Source: Pleurotus djamor (taxonomy: Eukaryota > Basidiomycota > Agaricomycetes > Agaricales > Pleurotaceae). From it: 18,270 nucleotides of DNA. This document shows, piece by piece, positions 1 to 10,450 of the stretch (the first letter of the stretch is position 1; the number at the start of each line of letters is the position of its first letter). The DNA lies in NCBI GenBank assembly GCA_029747585.1, contig JAPEVF010000898.1, positions 1-18,270 on the forward strand, in the 5' to 3' direction. Below the pieces are notes generated by a model, which worked only from the letters and a program-made list of their open reading frames with translations, did not search any database and had not been told where the DNA came from. The position numbers and the translations under genes are program-made.

Positions 1-62
1 ACTCCCTTTATGGGCGCCTAAGCCAAAAGAGTCTTGTTCCTCTTTTGGTCACAGCATCCTCC

Positions 63-1999
63 ATGTCTGGCTCCTCCATCATCGTCCTTGATAACGGGGC
101 CTCCACAATCAAGGCTGGCATAGCGAACCAGAGCTATGAGCACCCAAAGAAAGGCTCTTCATTGCACCTCTCGCCAATAGCAAATATTGACTTGTTATTC
201 TCTAGAATAATACAAAATGCAGTCATCCGTTCAAAGGGTGACAAAATGACTTATGTCGGCCACGAATTCGATTCTTGTCGAGATCACGCGTCTTTACACT
301 ACCGCTTGCCTTTTGAAAAGGTTTGTGCACGCAGAAGCTATGCGCAGCAACAGTAATAAACTTTCCAGGGCCTCCTCGTAGACTGGGACGCCCAGAAAGC
401 TATCTGGGATGGCCTCTTTTCCAATCAAGTGTTTGGGGTACGTCAGCAATTTGGCTCCTCGAAACGGTCAAAGAATGGGCTCTTCAGGTCGATACCACGG
501 AAGCCTCTCTTCTAATCACCGAACCCTATTTTAATTTTCCGAGCATCCAAGAAATATACGACCAGTTCATGTTCGAGGAGTACGACTTCCAGTCGTACTT
601 TCGCTGCGCTCGTGGGCTATACTCCGGTCACTCCATCCGGTTTCTCATGCTCTCCTTCTAGCGGCGTCTTTAATTCCACACGGAATCCTCTTCTCCAATT
701 CAGGTGTCTCAGCCCCGGAATGTGTCTTGATTATCGACTCCGGGTTCAGCTTCACGCACGTCGTGCCCATTCTCCAAGGAAAGGTTATCTGGTCGGCAGT
801 GAAAAGGTCCGCCACTCTTCCCTATCCCCCTTTCAGCGGTGTCTATACAAACCACCCTCTTCTCCCAGGCTAGATGTAGGCGGAAAGCTTCTCACTAACC
901 ACCTAAAGGAGCTGGTTTCCTTCCGGCAGTGGAACATGATGGACGAAACATATATCATGACTGACGTCAAAGAATCATGTTGTTACGTCTCAGTCGATTT
1001 CAAGCAAGACCTTGAGGCCTGCCGGTACGCGCCGATAGATCTTTCCCTTCAGACCAGCTGATGAACCGGGCGGCTCTGATAACAGTGTGAACGCATCGAA
1101 CTCAATTGTCAGGGAGTACGTTCTACCCGATTTGACCAAGGATCGCAAGGGAAGACTTCGACACACGGGGGAAGTCCTTGCGGACAATGATCAGATACTT
1201 GTCATGAATAATGAACGATTCACAGTCCCTGAAATTATCTTCCGGCCTGACGACATTGGTAAATTTATTTCGTCTAGATTTTCTCATGCTCTATCAGTGG
1301 CCGATGACTGACACCTCTGCCTTTATGACTTGGATTGCTAGGCTTAGAGCAGTCTGGCTTAGCTGACACTGTTGCTGCCTCCGTTTCTCTGCTGCCTCCA
1401 GACCTCCAAGGCATGTTTTGGTCTAACATTATCTTGATCGGGGGTACTACCAAATTCCCTGGATTTCGCCGTAGGCTGTAGGTGCATATCTCTATTAGGG
1501 TTTCAACGTGTCCGTTGATCTTGTATACATCCCATTCAAGAGTGGACGAACTCCGTTCTTTGGCTCCCGTGGAACATGACGTTTTCATCCATGACTGCTT
1601 GGAGTAAGTCCCTTTTTCCCTTTTTATCCACCCTGTTTCTTAACTCATCAACAATTCCTCTCCGTCTTCCCTTCACTGGGTCATCACTACAACCCATACA
1701 GCCCTATCACAGAGGCGTACCGTTCTGCGTATGCCTTTTCCAATAAGGATGACGGAGCTCTTTTTCGGTCCGTAGCCGTGACGAAAGAGGAGTATGCTGA
1801 GAGTGGGAGCAATGCTTCGATTCGAAAATTTGCCGCGAGTGACTGGCAAGCAGGTGGGTTGGAGATCTCGACGCCACAGCCTGGTCAACCGCGAGGCGAG
1901 GAGGAACGCACACCACAGCAATCGAAACGGCTTAGTCGCACACGGTCGAAGCTTATACCAAATACGAGTACGAGTACAACCTCAGCTCGCCGGCGCTGA
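63..1999 (+). CDS. arp6: Actin-related protein 6 (Arp6), SWR1 complex subunit
   Basis: Arp6 is an actin-fold subunit of the SWR1 remodeller, which deposits histone H2A.Z. My model is exons 63-320, 369-437, 488-611, 662-806, 869-1024, 1086-1258, 1342-1477, 1541-1603 and 1702-1999, giving 473 aa. Visible landmarks are the first phosphate loop [12 protein letters not shown] (res 8-19), the Arp6-typical [15 protein letters not shown] (about 117-131), the second phosphate loop [10 protein letters not shown] (174-183), [12 protein letters not shown], and the adenosine motif [13 protein letters not shown] (338-350). The end [12 protein letters not shown] matches the Arp6 C-terminus, not conventional actin. 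The start is the first in-frame ATG, directly before the actin core. Two oddities: a 19-residue insert near residue 29-48 looks like a read-through intron (see findings), and residues 424-473 form a basic Ser/Thr-rich tail beyond the usual family end, whose last splice choice is uncertain. The gene is convergent with the importin downstream. Confidence 0.9.
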
Positions 2000-2884
2000 G
2001 ACTCGAGGCATGGAGCCCCAAGCCAGAAAAAGGATCGAAAGAGTCAACTACTCTGTGGCTCATCCACATCACAATGAGTCGGCTCGCTTTTCCCTTTTGT
2101 ATACATACCATCGCTGCCACTGCACGCCATCTTGCGTCCATTCCACTTGGGGTTTTTGCTATTTTTGCTCTGATAATGGTCTCCCTGTATTGAATGGCCC
2201 CACATGGTGTAATAATAACAACTTGCTAGTAAACGGTGGCTGCTTAAACCCATTCCCTTTTGATCACTTGCGAAATTCTGATCGTCGGCTGTTTGTGTCC
2301 AACGGTCACTAAGACCATGGGTACGTCCCCCCGCTCGGGGGAGCATCGAGGATGATTATGGCACGGATGGAGCACGGCGATCGCGTTGTTGCACAAGACA
2401 AGGTAACATAATGGTTGGGTCGTATCGCCAACACCCGCCACGATCATCAAAACGATTCGAAATGCTGAGGATGCGGTTACGGACGTCGATATAAATTCGT
2501 GATCGTAGCGGTGACTCCTATCAAGCCACCAAAAGTAACCACACCTGTCACCACATTCTTGATCATTTACTTCCCAGCGCCATGATTGACTCCTTGCTTG
2601 GCAGAAAGCGTGAATCGGTTAGTAAGTAAGAACCAGTGGCTACCCGCCTGGGGTTATAAGTTGCATAACGCCTAGAGGTACCCGGATACCGACAGTTTTA
2701 CGGCACTTTTGAATTGATTATACTACAGACAGAGCACAGACAGATCACATATCAGGCATTCAGGAACGATAAAAGTAGGAAAAATTGATGAGTCTCCGGC
2801 GATTACAACCTTGTTGCAAAACAGAATACGCGGTGTGAAATACAGAAGCCCGTTACATAGTTATGGGAGAGAAGTTCTTCCTCG
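2000..2884. other. Convergent intergenic spacer between arp6 and the importin gene
   Basis: This 885-bp stretch lies between two 3' ends and should hold both 3' UTRs. No long ORF looks real in either strand, and I see no tRNA. It contains a small perfect hairpin (6-bp C/G stem, 5-nt loop) at 2326-2342. It also has a plus-strand arrangement resembling a gene start: TATAAAT at 2490-2496, a CA/CT-rich leader, and an ATG at 2582 followed by good splice-donor sequence at 2618-2626. No recognisable protein follows it. Confidence 0.5.
2490..2496 (+). promoter_or_regulatory. TATA-like box of a possible orphan promoter
   Basis: TATAAAT lies 86 bp upstream of an ATG at 2582. The stretch between them is rich in C and A, as in many basidiomycete leaders. 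No credible gene follows, so this may be chance, the promoter of a very short gene, or the remains of a lost gene. Confidence 0.3.
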
Positions 2885-5800
2885 TTACGCGGGAGGGTTT
2901 GATGGTGGGGCATCTGCTTTTTGCATAACTTCCATGAGAAGAGTTTGATGTTCGACATCCAAGATTGTGGTAGCTGCCTGATAGCCAGATGGATTTTTCA
3001 TTTGGAAGGCTAAGTGAACATGAGGTGATCAAGAACAATCATACTGGGTGAGAGGAAGGACGCACTAGTCAAAGCATGCTTAAACGATGCATATGGATCC
3101 ACATTGTCGAGGGGTGTTATGAAGCCGAGCTCCTCTTCGATGTCAGAATCAGAAGACTCTTCTTCGTCGTCTTCCTCAGCAACCGTATCTCTTCGGTCCC
3201 CTTTCTCACGCAATCGCGCACTCTGCAGTCAATGGGTTACGGATGTTGCATACGAGAAACAAAGCGCAACACAAACCTCTTGGGCTAGCATTTCCAGATA
3301 AGCAGAGTCTTCATCCCAGACATCGTCTGTGTGAGAGTAGGTTAACGACGAACTGTTTACGTTCGAAGAGATAACCAACCATCATTATCATTCATGTTCA
3401 ACAGACCATCATCGAAAGTCTCATCGTCTGATTCGTTGTTGTAGTCGTCTTCCAAAGTCTTGCGATCTGATAGGGGGTGAGCAACTAGCCTGTAGGCTCA
3501 ATCAATAGCACGAACTGGCTATGGCCGTTGGTAGGCCCTTGAAGATCTTCAGTGCGCCGCCAACGATGTGAGGCCAGCCTTCTTTCAACGTTGCGGGAAT
3601 GGCTGCTTCGTCCATCTCCATCAGCGCACAAAGGGCAAGGATGCTGAGCTTCTTGTCATGCACTCGTGGAAGACGGGCATCTGCGTTCTGGATGGACTCG
3701 AACCATCTGTCGAAGAAAACACGCGCCTGGCCCGGTGCGTTACTCTCCATAAAATGAAGAGCGGCCTGTGGGTTATACAAGACGGCATTAATCAAAACTT
3801 CGAGGTTAGCGAGACGGAGTGCTGAAGTTTCGCAAGTATCGAGGTTCTTAAGAGCCGTCGCGATAATTACCGACAATGCCTAAATCAACCACAATTGAAC
3901 CAGAAGTTGTGAAGCTAGACGCAGAAGGCACATACGTCGTCGACAACGCCTCTCAGATTGAGTAAGATGGATTCCGCAAGCTTAGAGCCGTTAACTCGGT
4001 CATTCTCTCCCAATTGAGGAGCACTCATGGCGGTAGTGTAGATATCCAAGACCATGTGACGGTAGTCTTGACGCGCTTTGAAGACATCCGTTCCGAAGGA
4101 GACAAAGTTGTCGAGCGACGGGAGCATCTCTGCACAATGTGTCAGGCATTGACTCAGAGTAAGAGCGGGTATCGGTCACGCACCGTCCAAGAAGTCGATG
4201 GCTTCGCCTTTGAAAAGCTTGTATGTCTCTTCGAAGACGGGCCACATACTGGGCGAGATGGATCGCATTTTGAATGTGAGACTATCGACCAGGTCAAATG
4301 TATAGTCAAATAGGTCTAGCCAAGGCATATCAGTTAAAGTCATAGACGGGCGGCATGCGCTGTACCAAGGAGTTTGTTCTGAAGTGTGTAGAGGATGACG
4401 GGAATGACCACTTCTTGTACTTGAGATAGGATTTCCGGCGAGCTGTCGATCGAACCAATAACCTGAAGAACGTGAGTATGGATGGCTTCAACACCTCCGA
4501 TAACAAACACATACAGAACGAATGGTCTTGGAAACACCCATGGCGGCAAAGGTCTTATCTTCATCGACATCGGGCAGAGCGTCCAGATCGAGGTTGGCAA
4601 TACCGGCGTCATCCCGAGAGGTGATTTCCGTGCAGAGTCGGAGGTATGACTCGCACTACAGGACAGCCTAACGTTAGAGGAAGCAAGATGGTTGGAAACG
4701 TCGGAGGCTTACCAAACGAGCGGTCAGCTGGGCGGCCACAGGTAAGAGTTCGGTCTGGAATTGCTCAACCATAACCTCCATACTTCGGTTCAGAATATCG
4801 AGGTCGGTCTCATCGGAGAGCTTGAGAAGGTCTATGGTGTGTGGGCATGAGGGGCCATGATCAAATTGCATGCCGCGTGTACCCACCTTGGATGACCTTC
4901 CCGACCTTTGGTGCTACGGCGACTCTAACTGTGGGGGAGTCAGCGCGGTTCAGCAGTCCAGGAGGAACATGTGGGGCCCACCGCTCTCATGTGCAATAAC
5001 CAACTCGGTGAGAGCCAGAGCAGCTTGGACGCGGACAGGGAATTCGGGGTCATCAAGGGCATTTGCAACTGCGTGGAAATGAACGTTCAAATTCTGCACG
5101 GAAGTATATTTAGACCTAGTAGCATTATTGAGCGCTGAGGCAAGAATATAACTCGTACCTCTTCATTGCTCCATTGAATGCCCAGTTTTGTCAACGTTCC
5201 GATAATTTCACAGGCCTATATACCTTATAAGCTTCTTGCTCCAGGGTATAGAGGTTAATGGACTTACGATGGCTTTGAGATATGGTTCGCTTGCGGTGAA
5301 AGCTGGGGTGACATGCTGTAGGACGAACTGTTCCATGTTGGGACGGACGTCCGGGTGTCTCATGATGCAGGGCCCCAGAGCTGCAGTCATGTTCAGTGCA
5401 CCGAAGCGCTGAGGGGCAGACGGGTTACTGGAAGATGGTGAATTGCATATACGTTGACAGGTGTTCACTGGACATACGAGTTCAATACCGAGTTGATGAA
5501 AGCCAAGATCGGCATGAGGGTTGATTTTGTTCGGTTGCTGGCAATCGAGAGAAGGAAAGTGGTGGCCGAGGAGATGGGAGTAGCGTAGTTCTCATATTCA
5601 TCTGTCAATGAACGATCAGTTCTAACTCTACCAGTTGTAAGGACCTGAAAGCAACGAACCAACGGACGTCCTAACATAGTCTACGGGATCATTCTGCCAG
5701 CGCTCTTGTTTGGCAGCTGTGAACGAAAGCTGGGGGAATACGAAAGACGAAACGAGTTTCTCGAAATGCGGCTTCAAAAGCTTCCAGGTAGACATGGGTT

Positions 5801-7163
5801 TCACGCTGATCGGTGATCGGTGGATGAGTAAAAATTTAGAGGTTAAAGCGCAAATGAACCCACCATTCTGTGAAGAACTGGAAAATCTGGTACTGACACT
5901 TGTTTGAAAGCCACGATTGCCCGGACACGAAGAGTTCAACTTGGGTTAAGTAGGTGGAAAGAATCTCCGGTGCAAAGGTTTCCACGAAGCGCGCTGCGAA
6001 AGTTTTGTATGCTTCCTTCATCGTAGAGGGGAGCTGCGATGGGTTTCCGTATCTGCCACATTGTGTCAGCTTACCGATCCCTGAAAGAAGAACTGATATA
6101 CCTATGGAAAAGGCGGAATAATACACCGTACGCCCATTTCTTGGCCAACCACCATTCACATCGTTCTCTATCTTCCTCATCCGCAGGGACGGCTTCGGCA
6201 GGGACCTGGAACTTGATGACTGCGAAAAGAAGTTGACCCCAAGGAACGAAACTATCAACATTTTGCTGATGTTCGGACAAGTTGACAATGATAGAGGTCT
6301 TGTACGTCTTCAAGATCAAGTGTAGCATCGCCGGGATCTCCTGTGATGCTGGATTGATATTCGATGTTCCTGGGTTGGAAACGGAGTGCAACATCTGGGT
6401 GGCAATTGAAACCAAGGATGGGAATAGTTGCTCGATGACACCGGGGAGGATATCGGCTTTCTGACGGAACCTATATGATTGAAATCCTCAATGTTGCAGG
6501 TCATAGAGTAGACAGCCACTATCGCGATGCCTACCTGAAAGCCCTGATAACCTCCAATGAGGCCAAGCAGCCTGCATGAACGTCCCTAACCGCGCCACTC
6601 GCAAGCAGTCTTTTCACTTCATCAATTAATCCGGGCCAGTGATCAGGATAATCATTGACAACCAAGTTCTTCAAAGTATTCGCGAGTTGAAGGCTGATGC
6701 TACGAGACGGCGAGGCCGATATCAACTGGAACACGGAAGCTTTCAGCGCTTGCTTGTCCGAGGCGGGTATAGGCACCCGTTCGGTGCTGGGCTCGGGGTT
6801 GTAGTGGGTAAAGACGCGGTTCTTCAGCCACACAGCACATGCCTGGCGGGTGGCTCTGCGCGTCAAGGAGTTAGATCGTCGAGTAGAAAGGTGCTAGAGG
6901 ACCAGAAACGCGTCGAAACACGTACATATCGACTGTATCGGCTCCAATAATCTGGAGAAGAGCTGTGATGAGGCCTTCTTCATTGGCAACCTAGCGTAAT
7001 TGATAAGAACATGGAATTAAAGATAACATTAAGTGTCTAATTGACAGCAATTCTGGTGAATGAAAGGGCCTACTTTTCGGATTTGGAGCTCGCCAGCCTT
7101 TCTGACATTGGGATCTGGACTAAGAGTCGTCGCGAAGAGATTAGAGAGAGTTTGGAGGTCCAT
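2885..7163 (-). CDS. Importin-7/8 family karyopherin-beta (Sxm1/Nmd5-like)
   Basis: This is a nuclear import receptor of the importin-7/8 branch (yeast Kap108/Sxm1 and Kap119/Nmd5), a HEAT-repeat superhelix that binds Ran-GTP and cargo. I splice 21 exons: 7163-7074, 6990-6926, 6855-6535, 6470-6102, 6052-5864, 5805-5660, 5601-5469, 5427-5268, 5215-5159, 5093-4982, 4928-4887, 4831-4713, 4655-4515, 4462-4366, 4315-4184, 4129-3936, 3879-3516, 3466-3380, 3326-3277, 3222-3066 and 3009-2885. They total 1049 aa, the normal family size. Residues 1-30 (MDLQTLSNLFATTLSPDPNV) and IATRQACAVWLKNRV (52-66) mark the importin-beta N-terminal domain. Later family blocks are QRFGALNMTAALGP, WSNEE and YNPQAALHFM. 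The C-terminus has acidic stretches (about 911-939 and 972-987), then LGFITPLDNVDPYASFKHAL as in importin-7. I cannot decide between Sxm1 and Nmd5. Introns are 41-83 bp. Confidence 0.93.
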
Positions 7164-7664
7164 GAGAGTCGTAGTGTTTCAAGAGACAAGAAAAAAGACG
7201 TCGCCCCAAGATACCGCACGCGATGGGTATAAGTATACAGAGAGCCTAAAACGACAGCACAACTTGAATGGAAGAAAGGTGAAAGAGAAGACGGATTCCC
7301 AAAAAATTGTGCGACTACAACGACAAACCTTTCGTTCAAACGGGGTAAATTGATCAGATCCGTTATGTAATTATCGATGAGCGATGACCTCTACAATCAG
7401 GGTACGTATTCGAGATACCAATACTCGAGGTACTTGGAGGGGATGGCAAGATTAACAGCAAGATACGAACATAGCATCAGCAAAATGCAGCGCGCTAACG
7501 CGAGGATATGGGCGGATGAGGTGCGCGAAAAACTCGGGACGTCATCCAGGAGGAGAGAACTTTGTGTTAGAAGTATCAAGGACCCACAAGACACAACACC
7601 ATGAGGCTCGTCTAGGTAAATCTCAGTGCTCGATAGTCGAACTCGTGTCGTCAGGACGTCACCG
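7164..7664. other. Intergenic region: importin 5' flank and dsc3 3' flank
   Basis: About 500 bp lie between the two minus-strand genes. The part next to the importin ATG (7164-7330) is purine-rich on the plus strand, so it is pyrimidine-rich on the transcribed side, as expected for a fungal core promoter and leader. The rest probably holds the dsc3 3' UTR. A 75-codon plus-strand frame (7377-7604) begins with ATG but matches no family I know. I see no RNA gene. Confidence 0.5.
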
Positions 7665-8997
7665 TCATGCTGTTTCCAAGAGAAAGCGCCACATCCCAAA
7701 CATCAGGTTGACCAAAAAGCCGACTACAAGGCCCATCTGCATTCGGCGCCTGTATCCAATGAATGATAGAACAAGGAAGTCAGCCCTCAGTCAGATGGAC
7801 AAGGAGGAAGAGGAGCCATGATGCGTTCGAGGGTGAAGGAAACGAAGAACAAGGTCAACTCACGAGAATATCACACTTCCCACTCCTCCCAACCCTTCGT
7901 GTAGATCTCGACCATCCTCCCAGACTACTGGAGAACGGGACTGAAGGAGAATAAGTCAGGGACCGCGAAGGACATGGGAGGATTCCATACTACCTTGCGC
8001 ATATAGAAGAATGGAATTAACGGGAAAAAGAAGCCGACGACCAATCCGAGCATAATGGAAGAAGTAAATGAAGAGGAGGGCGAAGAAGAGAGCGAGGCAG
8101 TTGAGGGGGAAGATAGATTGTCTATCCATTGCTCCTCCAATGCGCGAGCGTGTTCGGAATCTTGGGGCAAATTAACAACCAGTGTATGGCGGCTACGCGT
8201 CACTCACATTCTTCCTCTGTCTCAAACTCGGCCGCATCGAGGTAGTTAATATTAGAGTGACTATGAAACTGTTGACGGAAATTCTGGATGTCATCTTCCG
8301 AGAAGCCCAGGGCGACGAGACGATCGAAGCCGCGAACAGGCTGCAGTTGTCCTGACTGCGGAATGGGTATCAGAGCTTTTTGGGACGCTGGTCGTGAGAC
8401 GTTGCGAGCGATACTACGCACCTGACCGTCACCTTCATCCTCCTCCTCGTTAGGCTCAAGTTTCGGGCCGACAGAACAATGAATCCAGATGTGACTTGGG
8501 CCAGTTTCCTCGTCCGAAAGCTTGCCTGGGGGCAAGGGATTGGTAGGCGAAGTGGGTGAGCTTCCTGTGGGTTTGTCCCCTGCCAATGCCCGCTTCTGAC
8601 GCGTCTCAATAGTGGATAGACAGTCGTATATTGGTGTAGAGTCGAGCAGTAAGCGACCGGAGTAGATGAGACGAAGTCGCCTGTCCCTGAGTTGTGGGCG
8701 ATGTTCACGAATCTATCAAAGTATGAGTGTAAGACAAATATCCGGATATGCATGAGCATGAATTGGGCAGCATACCTGCTTCTTCACGTCTCTGACCAAG
8801 TCCGTCGGGCCCATGGCCAGAGTGAGGTCGGGCACTCCCTCTGTAAAGCGCACGACAAGTTCTTTGGAAGGAATTTGCACATTTTCAATGTCTGGCTGCT
8901 CGGTAGCCCGTTGTTTCCCTTTGGCTTTGTCACTGAGAAGCGCAGGCATGGCGGTCGAGAGGGTCGGGGAGTGGAGCGCCCGTGGCACCGCCGCCAT
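7665..8997 (-). CDS. dsc3: Dsc E3 ubiquitin ligase complex subunit 3 (Dsc3)
   Basis: Dsc3 is a ubiquitin-like-domain membrane protein of the Golgi/ER Dsc E3 ligase, which in S. pombe and Aspergillus activates the sterol regulator SREBP. Exons are 8997-8776, 8712-8422, 8355-8208, 8160-7994, 7940-7864 and 7749-7665, giving 329 aa. The N-terminal ubiquitin-like fold spans about residues 47-150, with VVRFTEGVPDLTL and LRDRRLRLIYSGRLL. The conserved GFDRLVALGFSEDDI and ALEEQWIDNL blocks follow. Two membrane helices lie at about 256-273 (LGLVVGFFFPLIPFF) and 308-326 (GLVVGFLVNLMFG), joined by a loop ending FSRRMQMG, which is typical of the Dsc3 C-terminal domain. An internal Met at residue 17, before LLSDKAKGKQRA, is an alternative start. 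Intron 2 (8421-8356) is 66 nt, stop-free and in frame, so it could be retained. The gene shares a 116-bp divergent promoter with kin17. Confidence 0.9.
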
Positions 8998-9113
8998 CGA
9001 CCGTGAGAAAGCGTCATTTGGGTGGTCCTCACTCTGTCAGCTTCTGTCAGCCACATTTCTGCCATTTCCCTCGTCCACAACTTTGAAGCCGTTTCTAACA
9101 TTCCATCGCCACC
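8998..9113. promoter_or_regulatory. Compact divergent promoter dsc3 / kin17
   Basis: Only 116 bp separate the two start codons, which point away from each other, so core promoters and both leaders must lie here or extend into the first exons. No TATA box is visible. The stretch is pyrimidine-rich on the kin17 side, ending in CACC just before the kin17 ATG. Confidence 0.6.
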
Positions 9114-10185
9114 ATGCCTCGCGCCGAAGGTAGGCTCATTCTTGTGTCCCTGGTCCTCTTGCTGATTTGCTTGTAACTAGTTGGAACACCCAAATATCTT
9201 GCCAACAAGATGAAGTCGAAAGGCTTACAACGTCTTCGTTGGTACTGTCAAGTCTGCGAGAAGCAATGTCGCGATGAGAACGGATTCAAGTGTCATGCCG
9301 CCTCTGAATCACATCTAAGACAAATGCTAGTCGTTGGGGAACATGCGGGCAAGCATATAGCCAACTTTTCCGCCGAATTCCAATCAGCCTTTGTAAAGCT
9401 TCTTTCACGACGGTATGTCCCCCATATATGCGCAGCATTGTTCGGGAAGCTGATCAGTCACTGCACTCCTTGCAGATTTGGCACGAATCGGGTCCGGGCC
9501 AACACAGTCTACCAGGAGTACATCGCCGAAAAGGAACACCTCCATATGAATGCTACGAGATGGGTTACTTTAACGGAGTTTGTCAAGCATTTGGGTCGCA
9601 CCGGCGTTGCCAGAGTAGACGAGACAGAGAAGGGCCTTTACATTGCGTGGATAGATAACAGTCCGAAAGCCCTCGCCAAAGCCGTGCGTCCTCATTTCAC
9701 TCTATTGTATCTCCTTATGACTGACCTTATCACAGGAGGCAAGTATGAAGAAGGAGCGATTGACTACATCCGATGAGCAGCGCGAACGGCAATTGATAGC
9801 AGAGCAAATTGAACGTGCCAATGCAGAGGCTGGAGAAGCCTCTACATCATCATCGGCCACTCCTCCTGTCGAAGAAGGTTTGAAAAGGGATGAAACCTCG
9901 GAGAAGGTTGTCCTGTCATTCTCTTCGAAGCCTGCGGCCTCTGCTACAGGGGGTATCAAGCTCAACCCATTGAAGCTACCCTCTGCCAACCCTCTGAAAT
10001 CCAACCCGCTCAAGCGACCCAACCCCTTGAAGGCCTCTTCGTCCACCGCTGCCTCTGAACCCTCCAGCTCCAGCAACAACGACAAGAAGCGCCCTGCTGC
10101 TGCCATGACCGCCGCGGAAAGATTGATAATCGAAGAGCAGGAGAGGAAACGCCGAAAGATGGAGCGAGATGGAGCTCCATCATAA
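9114..10185 (+). CDS. kin17: Kin17-type zinc-finger DNA/RNA-binding protein
   Basis: Kin17 proteins are nuclear and linked to DNA replication, repair and splicing. Exons are 9114-9129, 9181-9412, 9476-9683 and 9736-10185, giving 301 aa. Exon 1 codes for only five residues plus one base. The sequence opens with PRAEVGTPKYLANKMKSKGL and has a CCHH zinc finger (Cys28, Cys31, His44, His50). A winged-helix domain follows (about 51-150) with FGTNRVRANTVYQEYI, HLHMNATRWVTLTEFVKHLG and the end GLYIAWID. A charged coiled-coil-like stretch (153-180) follows, then a low-complexity tail with four NPLK repeats (229-251) and a basic end ERKRRKMERD. Compared with human KIN17 (393 aa), the C-terminal SH3-like/KOW part is absent, which I believe is common in fungal members. 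It lies head-to-head with dsc3 and upstream of the glucanase on the same strand. Confidence 0.92.
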
Positions 10186-10450
10186 CGCTGGACCACGCCT
10201 ATGTACGATTATATGTTTCTCATTTTATCATCATCATCGACACTGTATTTGACCGCCATCAGGGCTTGTTCATCACCATAAACTTTACATATGGAACCTG
10301 TTTCGGCCAGCCTGGTGGCCCCGTAAGCATCTCGATCATGAAAAGAAGTCCGCGAACCGTTACTTTCTTTCTGCTTCTTCCTGCTTCTCTTTGCCTCGAT
10401 TCCTTTATCAAGTCCACGCATCACCATCCCGAAGCGGATGCAGAGCGACC
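10186..10450. other. kin17 3' flank and glucanase promoter
   Basis: This 265-bp same-strand spacer should contain the kin17 3' UTR and the glucanase promoter. It has T/C-rich runs around 10365-10400 before the ATG at 10451. An earlier ATG at 10438 is out of frame and closes after six codons, so it could act as a tiny upstream ORF. No TATA box or RNA gene is seen. Confidence 0.4.

Noticed and set aside
2326..2342. GC-rich hairpin as a terminator or structured RNA
   Set aside because: A 6-bp stem with a 5-nt loop is easily found by chance, and fungal genes do not use such terminators.
2000..2884. Possible tRNA or other RNA gene in the longest spacer
   Set aside because: I looked for paired A and B box-like sequences with a cloverleaf on both strands and found none that fit.
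7377..7604. 75-codon plus-strand frame starting MSDDLYNQG
   Set aside because: It lies in the importin 5' flank and dsc3 3' flank, with no family match I recognise, no promoter signal and no splice partner. I kept it only as a note.
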